DNA of 32,452 bases, taken from assembly GCA_903828595.1 (NCBI GenBank), contig CAIKMS010000014.1, forward strand, positions 1-32,452, read 5' to 3'. Source of the DNA: an uncultured Pseudomonadota bacterium. GTDB taxonomy: Bacteria > Pseudomonadota > Gammaproteobacteria > Steroidobacterales > Steroidobacteraceae. Position numbers and translations under genes: made by a program. The notes beneath the pieces are model-generated. The model did no database searches. It worked only from the letters and a program-made list of their open reading frames with translations, and was not told the origin of the DNA. Positions 1 to 7,579 of the stretch are shown piece by piece. Within the stretch, counting starts at the first letter, position 1. The number at the start of each line of letters is the position of its first letter.

Positions 1-1118
1 AGATACATCATCGGTCGGATCACCACCTGACCATCAACGGCCACCGGGCGCTCCTGAATCTTGTGCATACCTAAAATCGCGCTTTGGGGTGCGTTTACAA
101 TGGGTGTGGACATCAGCGAACCGAAGACGCCGCCATTGGTAATAGTGAAGGTACCGCCGGTCAACTCCTCCAGCGTAATCGCCCCCTCACGCGCGCGCTT
201 ACCAAAGCCGGCTACCGAGCGCTCTACATCGGCAAAGCTCATCAGCTCCGCGTCACGCAGAACAGGCACCACCAACCCACGATCGGTCGAAACAGCAACG
301 CCAATGTCGTAGTAGTCATGGTAGAGAATGTCGGTGCCTTCGACATAGGCATTGATCACCGGATAACGCTTTAACGCTTCAATGGTGGCCTTCACAAAGA
401 ACGACATAAACCCAAGCTTCACGCCGTGCTCTTTTTCGAAGCGATCTTTATGACGCGCGCGCAATGCCATGAGTTCGTTTAAATCCACCTCGTTAAAGGT
501 GGTTAACAGAGCCTGGCTGGCTTGGGCATTCACCAGACGCTCGGCAATACGGGTGCGTAGGCGCGTCATGGGTACCCGCTTTTCCTGGCGGGCGGTTCGC
601 GCATCGCCAACGGCGGCAGCGGCTGTGCCACTGTTCGTGGCACTGGCCGTTGAACTGACATGGGCGGTAACCGGCTCGCTGATAGCGCGCACCACGTCTT
701 GCTTGGTAATACGACCGTCCTTACCAGAGCCTTCAATCTGCGTCGCATCCAACTGATTCTCAGCCACGATGCGCTTGGCCGCCGGCGCTAACTTCGCTTC
801 AGAGACCGCCTTAGCCGGATCGCTTGACGCTGCGGCTGGATCGGCAACGACTGCCGGTGCCGCCACAGAGGCTGTCGCCTCACCCTCTTCAATAATTGCG
901 AGGATGACACCACTGGTGACCGTTGACCCGGCGGGCACTTTGATTTCGGTTAAGACGCCCGCCGCCATAGCCGGCACTTCCAAGACCACTTTGTCAGTCT
1001 CGAGATCCGCGAGGTTTTCGTCGCGTGACACGCGATCACCCGGCTTTTTGTGCCAGGTGACCAGCGTCGCGTCAGCGACGGATTCGGGCAGTTGGGGCAC
1101 ACGTACTTCGAGTGTCAT
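1..1118 (-). CDS. sucB: Dihydrolipoyllysine succinyltransferase, E2 of 2-oxoglutarate dehydrogenase (3' end outside window)
   Basis: E2 core of the 2-oxoglutarate dehydrogenase complex. It transfers the succinyl group from lipoamide to CoA in the cytoplasmic TCA cycle. About 372 codons are present and the C-terminus lies beyond the left edge. The N-terminus reads MTLEVRVPQLPESV. A lipoyl domain covers residues 1-77, with the lipoylated lysine in DLETDKVVLE at K43. An Ala/Pro-rich linker follows, then a peripheral-subunit-binding domain (KRIVAENQLD...GKDGRITKQDV, about 110-150), then the acyltransferase domain from about 175. The C-terminal catalytic histidine motif is not visible. The ATG overlaps the sucA stop as ATGA, so translation is probably coupled. 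Binding succinyl rather than acetyl groups is inferred from the sucA neighbour and the single lipoyl domain. Confidence 0.95.
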   Translation of the reverse strand, partial: MTLEVRVPQLPESVADATLVTWHKKPGDRVSRDENLADLETDKVVLEVPAMAAGVLTEIKVPAGSTVTSGVILAIIEEGEATASVAAPAVVADPAAASSDPAKAVSEAKLAPAAKRIVAENQLDATQIEGSGKDGRITKQDVVRAISEPVTAHVSSTASATNSGTAAAAVGDARTARQEKRVPMTRLRTRIAERLVNAQASQALLTTFNEVDLNELMALRARHKDRFEKEHGVKLGFMSFFVKATIEALKRYPVINAYVEGTDILYHDYYDIGVAVSTDRGLVVPVLRDAELMSFADVERSVAGFGKRAREGAITLEELTGGTFTITNGGVFGSLMSTPIVNAPQSAILGMHKIQERPVAVDGQVVIRPMMY

Positions 1119-4009
1119 GAAGGCTTCCTGATGGACTTGGAGGTTAAGCGCGTGGTTTGTCGCGCTGAGGGCTCAGTAACGGCCGCCTGCAAAGCGGCAT
1201 TCACTAGGGTTTTTTGCTGTTGCACGTGCAACTCTGAGATACCGGCCGCAGGGGCTGCCGCACCGGAGCGACCGGCGTACAACAAACTACGTCGGGTTCC
1301 GAGTTTTTCCTGAAGACGATGTCGAATCTGATACCAGGCGCCCTGGTTCTGCGGCTCTTCCTGGCACCAAACGACTTCCTTGGCATTGAGATACTTACGC
1401 AGAACGGACGCATACTCATCGGACGGGAACGGATACAGTTGCTCGACGCGCACGATTGCCACGCCCGTAAGGCCACTGGCGCGACGCTGCTCGAGTAAAT
1501 CAAAGTAGACCTTGCCGCTGCATAGCACGACACGACTGACGCCGGCCGCTTCCATAGGATCGGTCTCATCAATCAAAGTCTGAAAATAACCGGTGCTCAA
1601 ATCGTCTAAAGAGGACACCGCCAATTTATGTCGCAACAAGCTCTTAGGCGTCATGACAATGAGCGGCTTACGCAGCGGGCGCACCATTTGTCGGCGTAGC
1701 ATGTGGAACATCTGCGCCGGCGTCGAAGGCACGCAGACCTGCATGTTCCATTCGGCACACAACTGCAGGAATCGCTCCAGCCGCGCTGAGGAATGCTCAG
1801 GACCCTGGCCCTCATAACCGTGCGGTAGCAGCAGCGTTAAACCACTGACGCGACCCCACTTCGCCTCACCCGAGCTAATAAATTGATCGATAACGACCTG
1901 AGCGCCGTTGGCAAAATCTCCGAACTGCGCTTCCCAAACACACAACACGTTAGGACTGGTCGTGGAGTAGCCGTACTCAAAGCCCATGACGGCTTCCTCT
2001 GACAACACCGAATCGGTCACCGTAAAGCGAGGTTGCCGATCCGCGAGATGGGCAAGCGGGGTATAAACCCGATCGGAGGCTTGATCGTGTAGTACCGCAT
2101 GCCGATGGAAGAAGGTACCGCGGCCACTGTCTTGGCCGGTAATCCGCACTTCATACCCTTGGTCGAGTAACGAGGCGTACGCCAGTATTTCCGCCGCACC
2201 CCAATCCAGCAGTGTCGCACCGGCATACATCTTGACCCGATCTTCATAAATGCGGGCAACCCGAGGGTGCAGCACGACATCAGAAGGCACGGCAGCCACC
2301 AGCTCGCCTAGGCGAGTGAGCGTGGCCTTATCCACTCCGGTGCTGGGTCGCTCATCAGGATCTGCCTCCAGGTACGGCTTCCAATCCACGGTGTACTGAT
2401 TACCCAGCATACCCAGCGCGGCACGGGCTTGAGGCTTACCCGAGTCTAGGCCATCGCGATACCGCAACACGTATTCATCCGGCAGGTTCGCAGCCACTAC
2501 CTGCTCTTTAACCAGCTGCTCGGCATACAACTGTCGCGTGGTTAAGTGCGCGCGCACGCGCTGATACATCACCGGCTGCGTGGCTGAAGGCTCGTCCGCC
2601 TCGTTATGCCCGTGGCGGCGGTAGCAGACTAAGTCGATTACCACATCCTTGTGAAAACGCAGGCGGTAATCCAGCGCCAGTCGAGTGACAAACACGCAGG
2701 CTTCCGGGTCATCGCCATTGACGTGAAAAATCGGACACTCGATCATCTTCGCCACGTCAGAGCAGTACAACGTGGAGCGTGCGTCGCGCGGATCACTGGT
2801 GGTAAAGCCCACCTGGTTGTTGATCACGATATGAACGGTGCCGCCGGTATAAAAACCGCGGGCCTGAGATAACTGCAAAGTCTCCATGACCACGCCCTGA
2901 CCAGCAAACGCCGCGTCGCCGTGGATAAGCACCGGTAAGACTTGCTCTCCAAGCTCATCGTCACGCCGTTCCTGACGCGCCCGCACCGAACCCTCAACCA
3001 CCGGATTCACAATCTCTAAATGCGAGGGATTAAAGGCTAATGCGGCGTGCACATTACCACCCGGCGTGCGAAGGTCCGCCGAGTAGCCCTTATGATATTT
3101 CACATCACCCGAGCCTTTCAGATGATCGAGGTCGTAGTGACCTTCGAACTCCGAGAACAGATCGGACGGTGCTTTACCCAGCAAATTCACCAGCACGTTC
3201 AAACGTCCGCGGTGAGCCATGCCGATCACTGACTCAGCAACGCCACGTTGCCCGCCGTACTGAATTAACTCATCCAACATGGGGATTAACGAATCCCCAC
3301 CTTCAAGGGAGAATCGCTTCTGGCCCACGTATTTGGTGTGCAGGTAACGTTCCAAACCCTCGGCAGCTGTGAGCTGCCAAAGAATGTTGCGCTTTTCTTC
3401 AGCGCTAAAACGCTGGGTGAGACGCCCTGCCTGAAAAGCATCCTGTAGCCACAATCGCTCGGCCGTCGATGACACGTGCGCGAACTCAGCTCCAATCGTG
3501 CCGCAGTAGATTTGTTTGAGCTGGCTGATAATGTCGCGCAGGCGCATACGCGGCGGGATCGCCGCGGTGCGCGACTGGGTAAAGAACTCTCGTTCTAAAT
3601 CCCCTTCGCTTAAACCAAAGTACTCACGCTCTAAAACGGCCGGCCGCTCGCGCGTCATCAGTCCTAAGGGGTCGATGTCGGCGATCAGATGCCCGCGGTT
3701 GGAGTACACCTGCAACATCCGCGCGACCGCACCTTGTTTAGCGGCCTCTTCCTGGGACACCGACTGGGTGCTGGCCACACGCGGCGCGCGGGCCGCCTGA
3801 CGCAGGCTGTCCTTTACGGCACCGTGGGCGACCTCACGCCCCCGCCCTGCCGTCAGCGTTTTGAAATAATCCCGCCAAACGGAGGGCACCGTCGTAGGGT
3901 CGCTTAGATACTGCTCGAACAGGTCTTCGACGTAGGCGGCATTCCCTCCAGACAGAGGGGTCGAGGCGAGCAAAGCGCTCAGCGAGGAATCGGTAGGACT
4001 AGAGCTCAT
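1115..4009 (-). CDS. sucA: 2-oxoglutarate dehydrogenase E1 component
   Basis: Thiamine-diphosphate-dependent E1 that decarboxylates 2-oxoglutarate and succinylates the lipoyl arm of SucB. It has about 964 residues from the chosen start, the usual family length. Seen: the N-terminal E2-binding segment (SSLSALLAS..LSGGNAAYVEDLFEQYLSDP), the VIGMAHRGRLNVL motif near residue 260, the ThDP/Mg motif region GDAAFAGQG...NNQVGFTTSD near 360-400, and the transketolase-like pyrimidine-binding part (GTFFHRHAVLHDQ; LSEEAVMGFEYGYS) in the C-terminal half. An in-frame GTG at 4033 would add eight residues (MPAEPPTS). I prefer the ATG at 4009 because a GGAG lies about 12 nt upstream and the family N-terminus aligns there, though neither start has a strong ribosome binding site. 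Its stop overlaps the sucB start. Confidence 0.96.
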   Translation of the reverse strand: MSSSPTDSSLSALLASTPLSGGNAAYVEDLFEQYLSDPTTVPSVWRDYFKTLTAGRGREVAHGAVKDSLRQAARAPRVASTQSVSQEEAAKQGAVARMLQVYSNRGHLIADIDPLGLMTRERPAVLEREYFGLSEGDLEREFFTQSRTAAIPPRMRLRDIISQLKQIYCGTIGAEFAHVSSTAERLWLQDAFQAGRLTQRFSAEEKRNILWQLTAAEGLERYLHTKYVGQKRFSLEGGDSLIPMLDELIQYGGQRGVAESVIGMAHRGRLNVLVNLLGKAPSDLFSEFEGHYDLDHLKGSGDVKYHKGYSADLRTPGGNVHAALAFNPSHLEIVNPVVEGSVRARQERRDDELGEQVLPVLIHGDAAFAGQGVVMETLQLSQARGFYTGGTVHIVINNQVGFTTSDPRDARSTLYCSDVAKMIECPIFHVNGDDPEACVFVTRLALDYRLRFHKDVVIDLVCYRRHGHNEADEPSATQPVMYQRVRAHLTTRQLYAEQLVKEQVVAANLPDEYVLRYRDGLDSGKPQARAALGMLGNQYTVDWKPYLEADPDERPSTGVDKATLTRLGELVAAVPSDVVLHPRVARIYEDRVKMYAGATLLDWGAAEILAYASLLDQGYEVRITGQDSGRGTFFHRHAVLHDQASDRVYTPLAHLADRQPRFTVTDSVLSEEAVMGFEYGYSTTSPNVLCVWEAQFGDFANGAQVVIDQFISSGEAKWGRVSGLTLLLPHGYEGQGPEHSSARLERFLQLCAEWNMQVCVPSTPAQMFHMLRRQMVRPLRKPLIVMTPKSLLRHKLAVSSLDDLSTGYFQTLIDETDPMEAAGVSRVVLCSGKVYFDLLEQRRASGLTGVAIVRVEQLYPFPSDEYASVLRKYLNAKEVVWCQEEPQNQGAWYQIRHRLQEKLGTRRSLLYAGRSGAAAPAAGISELHVQQQKTLVNAALQAAVTEPSARQTTRLTSKSIRKPS

Positions 4010-4051
4010 TGAGGTGGGGGGCTCCGCAGGCACTGCCAGTGTAAAAACGAT

Positions 4052-4070
4052 CTTCAGGATATTCCTGAAG
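4052..4070. promoter_or_regulatory. Perfect 8-bp inverted repeat in the sucA leader
   Basis: CTTCAGGA-TAT-TCCTGAAG is a perfect dyad with a 3-nt centre. It lies about 40 nt upstream of the sucA ATG and downstream of the likely -10 box. It could be a repressor operator or a 5'UTR hairpin. No T-tract follows on the minus strand, so it is not an obvious terminator. Confidence 0.5.
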
Positions 4071-4093
4071 CCGTCGCGTTTGAATTAATCCAT

Positions 4094-4122
4094 AGTCTAA
4101 CGGAACTACTGGACCGCAACAA
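4094..4122 (-). promoter_or_regulatory. Putative sigma70 promoter of sucAB
   Basis: Read on the minus strand: TTGTTG (-35, 4122-4117), a 17-nt spacer, then TAGACT (-10, 4099-4094). This is 3/6 and 4/6 to consensus with ideal spacing. It would start transcription near 4087, about 80 nt before the sucA ATG. A weak match; an activator may be needed. Confidence 0.4.
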
Positions 4123-4160
4123 AAGCGCTTAGCCCCTGAAAAGCCACGAATTGCGAAACT

Positions 4161-4176
4161 CGTGACCCGGATCACG
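4161..4176. promoter_or_regulatory. CRP/Vfr/Clp-type operator-like dyad upstream of sucA
   Basis: CGTGA-CCCGGA-TCACG carries the GTGA-N6-TCAC core of CRP-family sites as a perfect dyad. Its centre is about 82 bp upstream of the start predicted from the -10 at 4094, close to a helical phase used by class I CRP activation. CRP-family control of TCA genes is known in gammaproteobacteria. Binding here is inferred. Confidence 0.4.
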
Positions 4177-4184
4177 ATAGTTAA

Positions 4185-4198
4185 TGACCGAATGGTCA
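4185..4198. promoter_or_regulatory. Second operator-like dyad upstream of sucA
   Basis: TGACC-GAAT-GGTCA is a perfect 5-bp inverted repeat with a 4-nt centre, 8 bp from the CRP-like dyad. Its form resembles TetR- or GntR-family operators. The stretch 4199-4338, between this dyad and tRNA-Arg, holds nothing else I can recognise. Confidence 0.3.
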
Positions 4199-4338
4199 GT
4201 AAATTGGTCCATTCTCCAGCCTGCGGCGAGCGATAGGGTCCAATCGGGTGGGTGGCTTCATGAACTCGCGAGCGTGGCAGGCTGGCCGCCAGACGCAGTG
4301 GCGAGGATTACGGCGCGAGCTCAGTGACCGTAAAAGTG

Positions 4339-4411
4339 TGCCCCGGACAGGAGTTGAACCTGCGACCTGCCGCTTAGGAGGCGGCCGCTCTATCCACTGA
4401 GCTACCGAGGC
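4339..4411 (-). tRNA. tRNA-Arg (anticodon CCT)
   Basis: A complete cloverleaf on the minus strand. The acceptor GCCTCGG pairs with CCGGGGC with one G-U pair. The anticodon stem GCCGC/GCGGC encloses loop CTCCTAA, giving CCT, which reads AGG. The T arm contains GTTCAA-type sequence. The discriminator base is A and CCA is not encoded. It lies 77 nt downstream of tRNA-Ala on the same strand and may be cotranscribed with it. Confidence 0.95.
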
Positions 4412-4488
4412 CTTGATCAAACTTGCCTGTGCGCCGCAGAAAAGTCAGCACACCGTCAACGCAATAAACCCATTCAAACTCGACAATT

Positions 4489-4564
<76 letters not shown>

Positions 4565-4654
4565 CCACCTGACAGCAATCAGTCTATCACCCGACTGGCT
4601 GCGCGCGAAACCCGCACACCGCGCCTGCCACTAAGAACCGTACGGAAGGCGTTT

Positions 4655-5173
4655 TTACGGCGGACCTAAGGACAGCAACGAAGGTCGGCTAAAACGCGGT
4701 ACCGCAATCAACAACGGACCCGATGTCTCACCGAGCAGAGCATCCCCACCCATCAAACGCTCGACCATCACCTGCCGATCCCGCAGACCGCCAAGCACCA
4801 CCACTCGCTGGCCGCGATAGGCGTTTAGAATCAAAGCCGCAGCCGCACGGCCGTCTGAAACCCCCACCACCGACCCACCCACACGTCGGGCCAAGGCAGT
4901 AGCAGATGAACCCACAGGAGCCGGCGAGACCTCCACCACGACCTGGGCACCCGTAGTCCCGGCAACGGCTTGGTTCTGCAGCAAAGCACTCAAGGCGCCA
5001 GCCTCAGACGACAGCGTTGAGGAGGTTTGCGCGGGTAGCACCAGCACCAGCGTGGTGGAGGCAGCCATCAAGCCCCACACCAGCACCAACAAGCCGCCCA
5101 ACGCCATCATGGCCAACAACCAGACCGGCGTAAGAAAGGGCTTGCGTCGCAGAGTCGAGTATTCTTTACGCAT
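4655..5173 (-). CDS. Membrane-anchored protein resembling a catalytically degenerate histidine phosphatase
   Basis: 172 residues. A basic N-terminus (MRKEYSTLRRK) is followed by one membrane segment at about residues 14-37, with the rest probably periplasmic. I know no named family with certainty. The order of blocks matches a short histidine phosphatase: a hydrophobic strand (TTLVLVLPAQT, where the family has RHG), LSSEAGALSALL (family LSxxGxxQA), VVEVSPAPVGSSATALARRVG (family SPxxRxxQTA..LA..L), and LNAYRGQRVVVLGGLRDRQVMVERLMGG (family GHS.....). The catalytic RHG, the arginine after the second strand and the second histidine are all replaced. The fold assignment is inference and activity is unlikely. 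The ATG overlaps the start of the divergent gene at 5172. Confidence 0.7.
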   Translation of the reverse strand: MRKEYSTLRRKPFLTPVWLLAMMALGGLLVLVWGLMAASTTLVLVLPAQTSSTLSSEAGALSALLQNQAVAGTTGAQVVVEVSPAPVGSSATALARRVGGSVVGVSDGRAAAALILNAYRGQRVVVLGGLRDRQVMVERLMGGDALLGETSGPLLIAVPRFSRPSLLSLGPP

Positions 5174-5822
5174 GGGCTTAAGTTTATCTCATAACAAGTT
5201 ACGAACCGTCGCACACCTGCACATCGTGTTACTAGCCGCCGGCGGCAGCCGCCGCCTGGGCCGACCCAAGGCGCTGGTGCGCCTGGCTGGAATGCCGCTG
5301 GTTCGTCGTCAGAGCCTAAAGTTACTGGCGCTGCGGCCGGCGGCGCTGCACGTGGTCCTTGGTGCCAAGGCCTCGCGAATCGCCGCGACGCTGGGCGATC
5401 TACCGGTACGACTGATCCGGCATCGGCATTGGAAACTCGGTCAGGGCACCAGCGTAGCCGCTGCGGTTAAAACGCTGCCGGTGAGCGCGCATCACCTGCT
5501 GGTGATCGCCGTGGATCAGTTTCAATTGCATGAGGCACCTCTGCGCCGTCTGCTACTCCGCGCCGGGCCGACCCCTATTGCCACGGATTACCACGGACGC
5601 GCCGGCATACCGGTGATTTTTCCGCGCCGATGGTTTGACAGGCTTAAACAGCTATCCGGTGATCGTGGCGCAGGCTCACAACTAACGAACCTGAACTGTC
5701 AGCGGGTGACTATCAAGCAGGCTAGCCTCGATCTGGACACTCCCGAGCAATTGCGACAAGCCCAACGGTTAAGCCTGCGTGGCGGTTTGGGATCACCGCG
5801 CGCCTTTAGGCCTCACCGATAG
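5172..5822 (+). CDS. MobA/MocA-like nucleotidyltransferase family protein
   Basis: 216 residues. A GT-A-fold NTP transferase of the group that includes molybdenum-cofactor cytidylyl- and guanylyltransferases. Seen: the NTP-binding signature IVLLAAGGSRRLGRPKAL near residues 18-35, GMPLVRR, the metal-binding aspartate in LLVIAVDQF near 120 (family usually DQP), GIPVIFPRRWF, GDRGAGSQL, and the closing LDLDTPEQL. The substrate cannot be read from the sequence, and no molybdopterin genes adjoin it. ATG 5172 is chosen because the homologous block begins soon after it; there is no clear ribosome binding site. The start overlaps the divergent neighbour's start, and the 3' end overlaps asnB by 17 nt in convergent orientation. 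Confidence 0.82.
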   Translation: MGLSLSHNKLRTVAHLHIVLLAAGGSRRLGRPKALVRLAGMPLVRRQSLKLLALRPAALHVVLGAKASRIAATLGDLPVRLIRHRHWKLGQGTSVAAAVKTLPVSAHHLLVIAVDQFQLHEAPLRRLLLRAGPTPIATDYHGRAGIPVIFPRRWFDRLKQLSGDRGAGSQLTNLNCQRVTIKQASLDLDTPEQLRQAQRLSLRGGLGSPRAFRPHR

Positions 5823-7545
5823 AAACCAACCATCGATCCAAGGTCAGCATCGACCAATTGCGGCGAAAATCCGCGGGCAGCGCGCGGCGCAAGACTTCAG
5901 CCCGAATCAAGCGCTCACTGGCTTTGCCCAGTAACGCGGGATTCTGAGCAATCCAACGGCGCACCGGCAAACCAAAACCGGACTTAGGGCGGTGCAGATG
6001 CCCGTCGGGCAGACGCGGGCCCATTAATCGGCGCAGCAGACCTTTACCTTGGCGGGCTTTCTTATCCACCAACAAATCCGGATGCAACTTCAGCGCAAAC
6101 TCCACCAGGCGATGGTCTAGCAAGGGGGGGCGTACTTCTAAGGAGTGCGCCATGCTGGATCGATCGACTTTAGTCAGCAGCCCCTCAGCCAGATTGGTGT
6201 GTAAATCCAACCATCGCATGCGTTGAATAGGATCCAGATCCGGGCGCCAGTGCAGCCGATAAAACCATAAGTCGTCGTAGCCCTCGGGCAGCAGGCGCGG
6301 ATGCACCAGCGCCGGTAACTGTGGACCCGTCAACGAACTGAACCTAGCCGCAAAACCCGGCAATCCGTCATGCGCGCGACGCTCCATGGATTGCGCGAAC
6401 GGACTTAAAGGCGGAAGAACTTGGGTTAATGCACGGGCCCACCAGTGACCCTCGCCCACGGTCTGCCAGTAGCGCGGATAACCGCAAAAAAGCTCATCGC
6501 CACCCTCACCGGACAAGGCCACCGTGACCTCGCGTCTAGCGGCCTGCGAGATTAGGTAATTAGACCAAGCCGCACTGTCTGCAAATGGCTCATCAAAAAG
6601 CCGCGGCATCACGTTCAGTGCCGCCTCAACGTCAGCGCCCACCGCCGTGGCCTCACGATGGTCCGTGCCAAAATGTAAGGCCGTGTCGCGGGCGGCATCG
6701 GCTTCTGATCGTCCCGCCACATCAAAGCCCAGCGTGAAGGTCTTAGGGTGATCTAGGTAATAGCTAATCGTCGCTGAATCCAAACCGCCGCTTAAAAAGA
6801 CGCCGACCGGCACATCACTTAGCGTGTGATCGGCAATCACCTCGCGCAGCAGCGCATCTAAGGCCTCTTCAGCTTCGCCTTCCTCGGTGAATTCAATTGC
6901 TGGGCAGGGCTGCCAATAGCGCTCAATGGATAAGCGCCCGGCCGTCCACGTCAGGCGATGCCCTGCCGGCAGCTTGCCAATACCTTGATAGGCGCTCTTG
7001 GGTGCCGGTACGTAACCGTAGGTAAAGTAATCACGCAGAGCCGTTAAATCCAACGCCGGTCGGCTCTCGCCGATCAGGGCTTTAAGCTCGGAGGCAAAGG
7101 CGAAGTGTTCGCCATTCGCAGAATAATAAAACGGCTTCATGCCTAACCGATCGCGTGCCGCAAATAGCGTGCGCCGACGCCGATCCCAGATCACGAAAGC
7201 AAACATACCCTGCAACCGCTCCACGCACGCTGCACCGTCACGAGCGTAGAGATGCAGTAACACTTCCGTATCGGTGGCCGATCGAAAAGGACCCGGCAGC
7301 GACTCACGCAGGGCCTTAAAATTATAGATCTCACCGTTGAAGGTGATCACGTAATCGCCGTACTCCATAGGCTGATGCCCGGCCGGCGACAAATCGATAA
7401 TGGCTAAGCGCGTGTGGCCTAAGGCCACGCCCTCTTCGCTCCAAACACCCTGACTATCCGGTCCACGATGATGCAGCAGAGCGTTCATGCGCCCTACTGC
7501 TTCCGCACTGGCCTTAGGACCCAGCAGGCCCGCGATTCCACACAT
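5806..7545 (-). CDS. asnB: Asparagine synthetase, glutamine-hydrolysing
   Basis: 579 residues. It transfers ammonia from glutamine to an activated aspartyl-AMP. The N-terminal class II glutaminase domain begins MCGIAGLLG, with the nucleophile Cys2 exposed once Met1 is removed. HHRGPDSQG, GHTRLAIIDLSPAGHQPM and FNGEIYNF follow. The synthetase domain carries the PP-loop SGGLDSATISYYL at about residues 255-268, SGEGGDELFCGYPRY near 345, and LEVRPPLLDH near 465. GAAGGA-type ribosome binding sequence lies just before ATG 7545. It is the last gene of the minus-strand run and starts 34 nt after the preceding amidohydrolase. A dedicated biosynthetic AsnB-like role (peptide or glycan amidation) is possible, but nothing here requires it. 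Confidence 0.92.
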   Translation of the reverse strand: MCGIAGLLGPKASAEAVGRMNALLHHRGPDSQGVWSEEGVALGHTRLAIIDLSPAGHQPMEYGDYVITFNGEIYNFKALRESLPGPFRSATDTEVLLHLYARDGAACVERLQGMFAFVIWDRRRRTLFAARDRLGMKPFYYSANGEHFAFASELKALIGESRPALDLTALRDYFTYGYVPAPKSAYQGIGKLPAGHRLTWTAGRLSIERYWQPCPAIEFTEEGEAEEALDALLREVIADHTLSDVPVGVFLSGGLDSATISYYLDHPKTFTLGFDVAGRSEADAARDTALHFGTDHREATAVGADVEAALNVMPRLFDEPFADSAAWSNYLISQAARREVTVALSGEGGDELFCGYPRYWQTVGEGHWWARALTQVLPPLSPFAQSMERRAHDGLPGFAARFSSLTGPQLPALVHPRLLPEGYDDLWFYRLHWRPDLDPIQRMRWLDLHTNLAEGLLTKVDRSSMAHSLEVRPPLLDHRLVEFALKLHPDLLVDKKARQGKGLLRRLMGPRLPDGHLHRPKSGFGLPVRRWIAQNPALLGKASERLIRAEVLRRALPADFRRNWSMLTLDRWLVSIGEA

Positions 7546-7579
7546 ACGCCATCCTTCGACTGTCGTAAGCCATCACCCG

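Noticed and set aside
4199..4420. Open frame running through tRNA-Arg
   Set aside because: Overlaps a complete tRNA cloverleaf; coding sequence through a tRNA is not credible here.
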